Assembly (NCBI GenBank): GCA_028695935.1
Contig: JAQVHY010000017.1
Location: 1 to 35,822, forward strand
Length of the DNA stretch: 35,822 nt
Direction of reading: 5' to 3'
Source of the DNA: Desulfobacca sp.
Lineage (GTDB): Bacteria > Desulfobacterota > Desulfobaccia > Desulfobaccales > Desulfobaccaceae
A program made the position numbers and the translations under genes. Positions 1 through 3,716 of the stretch are shown here, one piece after another; positions within the stretch are counted from its first letter, which is position 1, and the number at the start of each line of letters is the position of its first letter. The notes beneath the pieces were generated by a model. That model did no database searches. It worked only from the letters and a program-made list of their open reading frames with translations, and was not told the origin of the DNA.

Positions 1-281
1 AAGGCTACCGCGTCGCGGTAGGCCAGATCTAGATCTACACCAGCCACTAGGCGGTCCACCGCCCGGTCCAGGCGAGAAGATTTATTTTTGCATAAGTAAG
101 CTAAGCCATAAGCGGCCAAATCATCGGCCGAAATTACCAAGCCCGACGGCAACTTGGCTGCTCTTAGTTGTCCCATGTTTATCGCCCTCCTTAATGTGCG
201 TGTGCTTACTCTCAGGATTTGAGCCGCCTCGTCCAGGTGGTAAGCCTTTTTGGTTTTGTCTTGTTTTTTTGGGCGTTCCAA
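1..281 (-). CDS. Excisionase/MerR-like HTH protein, copy 1 (partial at window edge)
   Basis: This is the N-terminal part (about 93 codons) of a predicted DNA-binding protein whose 3' end lies off the left edge. Reading from a TTG start (279-281), with AGGGGG six bases upstream, it gives a Lys-rich N-terminus and then a helix-turn-helix of the type AYHLDEAAQILRVSTRTLRR. That is the signature of small MerR/excisionase-type domains that bind DNA as regulators or recombination directionality factors. It is nearly identical to the full-length copy at 34333-34902, which starts with ATG at the same codon. The two differ mainly by VISA in place of IICS around residue 57 and by start-codon use. Its own promoter (336-364) and an upstream terminator (391-414) make it a separate transcription unit. 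Its target is unknown. Confidence 0.75.
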   Translation of the reverse strand, partial: MERPKKQDKTKKAYHLDEAAQILRVSTRTLRRAINMGQLRAAKLPSGLVISADDLAAYGLAYLCKNKSSRLDRAVDRLVAGVDLDLAYRDAVA

Positions 282-335
282 AGTTGACCCCCTTGTCATT
301 TTTTTGTCCATTTTTATCCAAAATATATAACATAA

Positions 336-364
336 ATCATAGCTTGTAAATATCTATCTGTCAA
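336..364 (-). promoter_or_regulatory. Sigma70-type promoter for HTH gene copy 1
   Basis: On the minus strand a perfect TTGACA (359-364) is followed after 17 bp by TATGAT (336-341). It lies between the terminator at 391-414 and the TTG start at 281. Copy 2 has the same -35 but a weaker TATGGG -10. Confidence 0.6.
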
Positions 365-390
365 TATAATTTATTTTTTTAGACAATAAA

Positions 391-414
391 AAAGCCCTGA
401 CTAGTCAGGGCTTT
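391..414 (-). terminator. Rho-independent terminator, copy 1
   Basis: A 10-bp stem (AAAGCCCTGA with TCAGGGCTTT, loop CTAG) is followed on the minus strand by a T-rich run. It ends the leftward transcript that comes through 446-2725. The same structure recurs at 35011-35034 with one loop change. Confidence 0.75.
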
Positions 415-445
415 AAATAACCAATATATCTAAGCAGTTAGCGTA

Positions 446-502
446 CTACCACATGCCGGGCTGGAATTTGCCGGGGATTAATTTAAGGTTCGGGCGGGTC
501 AC
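446..502 (-). pseudogene. Truncated copy of the 65-aa small protein
   Basis: From a GTG start (500-502) the frame encodes TRPNLKLIPGKFQPGMW and then stops. The intact copy at 35058-35255 continues for another 47 residues after the same MW. Alignment of the copies shows that 133 bp are missing here, exactly between two CCAC tetranucleotides (35069-35072 and 35202-35205 in the intact copy). Since 133 is not a multiple of three, the frame shifts into a stop. The remnant retains its leader, including AAAAAGG upstream and the TAGACA operator. Confidence 0.65.
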
Positions 503-601
503 TTGGCTACCCTTTTTATCATTTTGTCTAGAATTCGGGGTTTGGCCGGATGGGAAAAGCCGCGGTTGATCTATGCCATAAATTTTCAGAAGTTTTAACT
601 C

Positions 602-626
602 TAGACAGTTTGGAACATTCTGTCTA
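602..626. promoter_or_regulatory. TAGACA-N13-TGTCTA operator, copy 1
   Basis: Two inverted half-sites, TAGACA (602-607) and TGTCTA (621-626), are separated by 13 bp. A further half-site TGTCTA lies at 525-530, nearer the gene start. The same spacing occurs at 35354-35378 and 15493-15517. Flanking symmetry is partly lost in this copy. It sits just upstream of a possible promoter for the 446-502 gene and looks like a repressor site; the protein that binds it is not known. Confidence 0.45.
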
Positions 627-664
627 ATGTTCGATGGGGGCCCGGGCGGGTATTTGATCACCTT

Positions 665-1168
665 TTAGTTTAGGGCAGCTTTCTTCTCGGAAAGATTGCC
701 GAAGGCGTCGATAATATCTATCCACAGGACGCCGGTCCAGGCCTCAAAACCTCGAAAATCCTCTATGGTAACAGGGGAAAACAAGGCCCGCCACTCATCA
801 GGATTCGCCCCCCATTCCCGGGCCACGGTTTCCATACCTCTAGCCAGCTTCTTGGAAATTCCACTCATCAGCTTATAATGCGGCCAATCTAAAAACGGTA
901 GATCAGGATTAACTTCAATCCTTACGGGCACCACTCCCCGGTCCAAAAGGGCGTCTCTAGACAATGGCGGGGTTTGCTCGCCGGATTTAGTTCTAAAGGC
1001 TTTGCGAACGGTCTCTTCCCAATCTGGATTAGTGGAAAACCAGGCTGCGGGCTTTTCTCCTTTAACCAGGCCGATTGCCGTTGTTCGGATTTCCATTGTG
1101 TCTAAAATTTCCACCAGGGCGGGCCAGGTTGTGTAATGAAAAACTCTGGTTTTTGCCTGTTTAACCAT
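665..1168 (-). CDS. Hypothetical protein, 167 aa, possibly of ADP-ribosyltransferase-like fold
   Basis: I do not recognise a named family. The start ATG is preceded by AGGGAG at a good distance and follows the stop of the 1181-1372 gene by 12 bp, so it is the distal gene of the small-protein operon. The N-terminus has an HYTTW motif (residues 11-15) followed by KGEKPAAWFSTNPDWE (residues 37-52). An HYT near the N-terminus followed by a W-F-S segment recalls phage and plasmid hypothetical proteins that resemble small ADP-ribosyltransferases. That is inference only, and no catalytic glutamate can be assigned. The protein is soluble, with no signal peptide. It is absent from the second copy of this block, where the flanking sequences are joined directly, so it behaves as optional cargo. 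Confidence 0.6.
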   Translation of the reverse strand: MVKQAKTRVFHYTTWPALVEILDTMEIRTTAIGLVKGEKPAAWFSTNPDWEETVRKAFRTKSGEQTPPLSRDALLDRGVVPVRIEVNPDLPFLDWPHYKLMSGISKKLARGMETVAREWGANPDEWRALFSPVTIEDFRGFEAWTGVLWIDIIDAFGNLSEKKAALN

Positions 1169-1180
1169 TTATTTTTCTCC

Positions 1181-1372
1181 CTATTTGGCTACCTTGAGAT
1201 AGGGCTTGCCGCGGCGTTGGATGTGGTCAATGAGGACTTGGAGCAACTTACGCGCTCTCGGTTCCTTCTGGCGCTGGGCAAGGTAGGCAAGATGATAAGA
1301 TATTTCCTCAATTTCCTGTTCCGTGTGTTCGGGCTGGGGCTGCCCGCCGCCCGGAATGACCTGTAGCTGCAT
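1181..1372 (-). CDS. Small MQLxVIxGGG-family protein, 63 aa
   Basis: A member of a small protein family present several times in this window. It starts MQLQVIPGGGQP and ends GKPYLKVAK, with a charged helical centre of about 40 residues rich in Gln, Glu and Arg. The start is an ATG preceded by AGAGGATAAGG. Its relatives at 1442, 1677, 35401 and 35495 share the two ends but differ in the centre. No function is known. It lies in the middle of an operon led by an XRE repressor. Confidence 0.65.
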   Translation of the reverse strand: MQLQVIPGGGQPQPEHTEQEIEEISYHLAYLAQRQKEPRARKLLQVLIDHIQRRGKPYLKVAK

Positions 1373-1394
1373 CCTTATCCTCTTTGGGAAGTTT

Positions 1395-1423
1395 AAGCCC
1401 GGTCAATCGCCATAACCGGGCTT
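1395..1423 (-). terminator. Possible attenuator hairpin between small genes
   Basis: An 8-bp perfect stem, AAGCCCGG (1395-1402) with CCGGGCTT (1416-1423), lies between two small genes of the same operon. On the minus strand it is followed by few T residues, so it is more likely a processing or attenuation hairpin than a full terminator. Confidence 0.35.
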
Positions 1424-1441
1424 TGTGCGTGCAAGTGTAGG

Positions 1442-1621
1442 TTATTTAACTACTTCGAGGTTGGGCAGGCCTAGGATGTGGTTGGATAAGAATTTGCAGA
1501 TGCGTCGGTGTCTATAGTCTGATACCTGCTCGGCCTCTTGACTGAGAAACTGGGCCCAAGCCAGATCTTCTTCTGATAATTCGCGGGGCTGGCCCCCGCC
1601 CTGAATGACCTTAAGCTGCAT
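1442..1621 (-). CDS. Small MQLKVIQGGG-family protein, 59 aa
   Basis: Starts MQLKVIQGGGQPRELS and ends HILGLPNLEVVK. I chose the ATG at 1621 because all paralogues begin at the same Met-Gln-Leu. An in-frame GTG six bases upstream is also possible, and both follow a GGGGG run. The centre (DLAWAQFLSQEAEQVSDYRHRR) is predicted helical. It is very similar to the next upstream gene (1677-1856), so the pair is a tandem duplication. The function is unknown. It has no direct counterpart in the second block at the right end. Confidence 0.65.
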   Translation of the reverse strand: MQLKVIQGGGQPRELSEEDLAWAQFLSQEAEQVSDYRHRRICKFLSNHILGLPNLEVVK

Positions 1622-1676
1622 CCTCACTTCCCCCTATCGGCTATTTTAACCGTAGCACAGGCGCGGTGTGTGCGGG

Positions 1677-1856
1677 TTATTTAATAACCTTTAGTTCAGG
1701 CCTGCCTAGAATGTGGTTGGATAGGAATTTGAAAAACCGGCGGTGTCTGGGGTCTGAAACCTTATCGGCTTCGTAGTAAAGGTGTTGGGCCCACTCAAGA
1801 TCGTTTTGGGATAATTCGCGGGGCTGACCGCCGCCCTGAATAACCTTAAGCTGCAT
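1677..1856 (-). CDS. Small MQLKVIQGGG-family protein, 59 aa
   Basis: Starts MQLKVIQGGGQPRELS and ends HILGRPELKVIK. It is almost identical to 35495-35674, differing at a handful of residues such as QP/RP and AQH/AEY. The ATG is preceded by GGGGGTG. A GTG two codons upstream overlaps the stop of the preceding gene (GTGA), so translation is probably coupled. The centre carries EADKVSDPRHRRFFKFLSN, a basic amphipathic helix. No known domain was recognised, and whether it binds nucleic acid or a protein partner cannot be told. Confidence 0.7.
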   Translation of the reverse strand: MQLKVIQGGGQPRELSQNDLEWAQHLYYEADKVSDPRHRRFFKFLSNHILGRPELKVIK

Positions 1857-1858
1857 TA

Positions 1859-2068
1859 TCACCCCCTGTAGGCTAATTTATATGCAACCTGGATGATGTC
1901 CCGGGCTTGCTCCGGGGTGGCGCCGGCGGCCTGTAGAGCCTCGGCCCACTGGAAATCTGATTTAGCTCCTCGATATCGCCGGTCTTCGGCAAACCGGACA
2001 ATTACCTGGGCCAACTCCTTGTTAAGCCCGGCGGATGTTAAAGCGTCCACGGCTTCGTAAGCGGTCAT
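1859..2068 (-). CDS. Small helical protein, 69 aa, tandem paralogue A
   Basis: This soluble, probably all-helical protein is unrecognised. Its ATG overlaps the stop of the upstream gene as ATGA (2065-2068). The segment from RFAEDRRYRG to ATPEQARDIIQVAYK aligns with 2065-2295, which has FIRYVKDRRCPGERSD and TSPEMARAVIRSVYK, so the two are ancient tandem duplicates. A third copy is cut by the right window edge (35677-35822). The conserved layout is a helix, a basic DRRxxG turn, an aromatic Trp-centred helix and a short C-terminal helix. Function unknown; co-transcribed with the XRE repressor. Confidence 0.65.
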   Translation of the reverse strand: MTAYEAVDALTSAGLNKELAQVIVRFAEDRRYRGAKSDFQWAEALQAAGATPEQARDIIQVAYKLAYRG

Positions 2069-2295
2069 GACTGCCGCCCCCGTATTTTATATACCGACCG
2101 GATGACTGCCCGGGCCATCTCCGGGCTAGTGCCGGCAGCCTCGAATTCCTCAAGCCAATCGAGGTCTGATCTTTCGCCTGGGCACCGGCGGTCTTTTACA
2201 TACCGGATAAATACCTCGGCAAATCCCCTGGTAGCGCCCAGGGATACAAAATGATCAATCCACTCAAGGTCGGTTCGTGGTCTATTCTCTGACAC
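2065..2295 (-). CDS. Small helical protein, 76 aa, tandem paralogue B
   Basis: GTG start preceded by AAGGAG eight bases upstream. Related to 1859-2068: both contain a DRRxxG turn, then S-D-x-x-W and a G-T/A-S/T-P-E-x-A-R segment. The N-terminal half (RTDLEWIDHFVSLGATRG) resembles its own C-terminal half (RSDLDWLEEFEAAGTSPE), so the protein may itself consist of two copies of one helical unit. There is no membrane segment or signal peptide. The role is not known; it is the third gene of the operon. Confidence 0.65.
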   Translation of the reverse strand: MSENRPRTDLEWIDHFVSLGATRGFAEVFIRYVKDRRCPGERSDLDWLEEFEAAGTSPEMARAVIRSVYKIRGRQS

Positions 2296-2316
2296 AGCTT
2301 TTACTCCTTAATTAAA

Positions 2317-2520
2317 TTAGAGATCGTCTTCCAGGATTTTCTTAATTTCCCGGCGCTCTTCCAGCAGCCGGAGATACCGCTCTAACCAATCTGGTATTTT
2401 CCGGCGTCCGGTCTCCCAGGCGGAAACGGCAGGCTCGGACACTCCCAGGGCCTCGGCCAGGAGCCGACGGGACCGGAAGCCTAGTTGCCGCCGTCGCGCC
2501 TTAAGTTCCGCCGGGTCCAC
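2317..2520 (-). CDS. XRE-family HTH transcriptional regulator, 67 aa
   Basis: A compact Cro/C1-type DNA-binding protein made almost entirely of the helix-turn-helix (LGFRSRRLLAEALGVSEPAV), followed by a W-E-x-G-R-R-K-I-P turn typical of the family. I prefer the GTG at 2518-2520 because GGAG lies six bases upstream; a TTG four codons earlier lacks a ribosome-binding site. It overlaps the end of the upstream gene by 20 bp. It is paralogous to the regulator at 5917-6105 (both read LGFR near the first helix and GRRKIP after the second). It likely represses the promoter at 2762-2790, but no operator has been identified. Confidence 0.75.
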   Translation of the reverse strand: MDPAELKARRRQLGFRSRRLLAEALGVSEPAVSAWETGRRKIPDWLERYLRLLEERREIKKILEDDL

Positions 2521-2725
2521 CTGGCGCTCCAAAGGTGCCGAATTGGGTAAATATCTCCCGCCATCTGGTCGAGGTCTCGGGGGATAGGTGGACTAAAACG
2601 GCCATCTGGCCGTCGATGCCGGTCCACAGGCTTACCCGCCTGCTGTTGGGTGGCTCCCAGATCACCATGTCCAGCAGTTCGTCCTCGCCGGCTAAACCCG
2701 TAACCTGATTTAAAAGATCGGACAC
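2501..2725 (-). CDS. Hypothetical small protein, 74 aa, first gene of the operon
   Basis: GTG start with GGAGG eight bases upstream, directly downstream of a strong promoter. The sequence (VIWEPPNSRRVSLWTGIDGQ followed by a short hydrophobic strand) looks like a small beta-containing soluble protein, and the C-terminus is Gly/Pro-rich. No family was recognised. Its position just ahead of an XRE regulator, with overlapping frames, is compatible with a toxin-antitoxin or anti-repressor pair, but nothing in the sequence proves this. Confidence 0.55.
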   Translation of the reverse strand: MSDLLNQVTGLAGEDELLDMVIWEPPNSRRVSLWTGIDGQMAVLVHLSPETSTRWREIFTQFGTFGAPGGPGGT

Positions 2726-2761
2726 GCCCTGGCCCTCCGCGTTAAGTTGATTTTAAGGAAT

Positions 2762-2790
2762 AATATATACAGCGTCGCGGTAAAAGTCAA
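2762..2790 (-). promoter_or_regulatory. Promoter of the small-protein operon
   Basis: On the minus strand TTGACT (2785-2790) is followed after 17 bp by TATATT (2762-2767), a strong sigma70-type match. The AT-rich stretch upstream of the -35 (to about 2812) closely resembles the stretch upstream of the promoter at 16902-16930, which suggests a shared activator or UP element. Confidence 0.65.
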
Positions 2791-2940
2791 CTATAAAATA
2801 TAAAAATTATTACAGGGCGTCAATACAATCCGGCGTTTCCTGTGGGTAATTGTAAGGCGACAGTTACACCAGGTAATAAAATACCACGCGTACTTTGTGC
2901 TGGGTATTTTTTAGCGCCAAGGGTAGTGACTATTCTGTCA

Positions 2941-3225
2941 CTAGGGGGAGTAATGCAATATTCTGCACTGGTGCAATATTCTGCAACGGACCGCGAGGTC
3001 CAGGACGGTGCGGGCGCGTTCGACCTTGGCGCGGGATACACCGACAAGCTGGGCAGTCTCCTTTGCTGATGCCGACTTACCGGTATCAATGCCCTCATTT
3101 GAGGGTTTTGATTTTTCTTGATAATCCACCGACTTATGATCCCATTCCCGCCTTCTCCGTTGGTCCAGCGCCTCAATACATCTGATGATCTCTGCATCGG
3201 TTAGGTTCCGTCGCTCGCTGGAGGA
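2941..3225 (-). pseudogene. Decayed ParB/KorB-like HTH fragment
   Basis: An open frame without a convincing start encodes NLTDAEIIRCIEALDQRRRR and later SASAKETAQLVGVSRAKVER. This resembles the helix-turn-helix segment that follows the nuclease-like domain of plasmid ParB-type proteins. An in-frame TAA (3226-3228) lies just upstream, and no N-terminal ParB domain is found. The 3' end runs into the 44-bp repeat at 2961-3004, which replaces the expected continuation with out-of-family sequence. It is best read as the remnant of a partition or replication-control gene; a short peptide from the GTG at 3127-3129 cannot be excluded. Confidence 0.4.
2961..3004. repeat. 44-bp palindromic repeat, copy A
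   Basis: Matches 3421-3464 with two mismatches, the copies being exactly 460 bp apart. It contains TTCTGCAC direct repeats around a TGCACnGGTGCA palindrome and a GGACC-GCGA-GGTCC hairpin. Copy A overlaps the end of the decayed ParB-like frame. Confidence 0.7.
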
Positions 3226-3265
3226 TTATTGGCGGGAGCGGTGGGATATGGGAAGGAGCACAGCA

Positions 3266-3343
3266 TATCAATTGATAGATTCTTCAATAGTAATTGAAAA
3301 TGTCCGCAATTGCGGACAAATCAGATGTAAACCATGGTTTACA
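3266..3343. promoter_or_regulatory. Cluster of four palindromes (operator or origin element)
   Basis: Four symmetrical sites occur within 78 bp: TATCAATTGATA (3266-3277), TTCAAT-4-ATTGAA (3283-3298), TGTCCGCAATTGCGGACA (3301-3318) and TGTAAACCATGGTTTACA (3326-3343). The last two are perfect 18-bp palindromes that both begin TGT and end ACA, with centres 25 bp apart. No gene starts next to them. They adjoin the iteron block, so they may be sites for a replication regulator. Confidence 0.55.
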
Positions 3344-3420
3344 AAAACCCGCTAATGAGCGTCCTACCCGCCCGCTAATTTCCCCGTCTCCCTCAAGTGA
3401 GGAAGACGGGTTGTGCACTA

Positions 3421-3464
3421 TTCTGCACCGGTGCAATATTCTGCACCGGACCGCGAGGTCCAGG
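3421..3464. repeat. 44-bp palindromic repeat, copy B
   Basis: Second copy of the element at 2961-3004, with a perfect TGCACCGGTGCA core. Here it is in non-coding DNA just before the iteron block, which argues that the element is a repeat in its own right rather than only part of the decayed gene. Confidence 0.7.
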
Positions 3465-3500
3465 TTGGTTCTAATCCCAAAATTTACCCCCTAAAGAAAA

Positions 3501-3711
3501 TGCCGCCATTTTTGCCGCCAACCTGATGGCGGCATTTAAGTAGTTAATATTTATATCGAAAGAGTGTCTGCCGCCACTCTAGATATATAAGGTGTGGGAA
3601 ATATATTTTATTTTCCCACACCCCCCCTCTCTTTTTTTGGCGGCACATATAAATCCATAAGAATTTTTAATAGTTAAGTGCCGCCAAACAGTGGCGGCAA
3701 AAATGGTGGCA
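3501..3711. other. Candidate replication origin with TGCCGCCA iterons
   Basis: Seven exact copies of TGCCGCCA occur in about 210 bp: forward at 3501, 3513, 3569 and 3679, and inverted at 3527, 3638 and 3692. A degenerate inverted copy is at 3704-3711. Two pairs form hairpins (3513-3534 and 3679-3699). Between 3577 and 3637 is an AT-rich stretch and a nested 11-bp inverted repeat. The array directly abuts the 3' end of the Prim-Pol replication gene. Iteron arrays beside a rep gene are the usual layout of plasmid origins, so oriV is the simplest reading. The initiator that binds is not proven. Confidence 0.6.
3591..3622. repeat. 11-bp perfect inverted repeat nested in the iterons
   Basis: GGTGTGGGAAA (3591-3601) is mirrored by TTTCCCACACC (3612-3622) with a 10-bp AT-only spacer. 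It is flanked symmetrically, 14 and 15 bp away, by TGCCGCCA (3569-3576) and its inverse TGGCGGCA (3638-3645), giving a two-tier 77-bp dyad. Confidence 0.7.
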
Positions 3712-3716
3712 TTTCA

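Noticed and set aside
121-333. Frame of 70 codons at the left end and its counterpart at 34742-34942
   Set aside because: Both are out-of-frame readings of the HTH gene; the HTH frame has the conserved domain and the correct ribosome-binding site.
2842-3197. Frames on both strands across the 44-bp repeat
   Set aside because: They have no family likeness or start signals; only the ParB-like HTH fragment on the minus strand shows a recognisable protein pattern.
3591-3622. Inverted repeat beginning GGTGTGG, which recalls the F-plasmid nic region
   Set aside because: The likeness is only a few bases, the site is embedded in symmetrical iterons and it is far from the relaxase gene, so origin of replication is the simpler reading.
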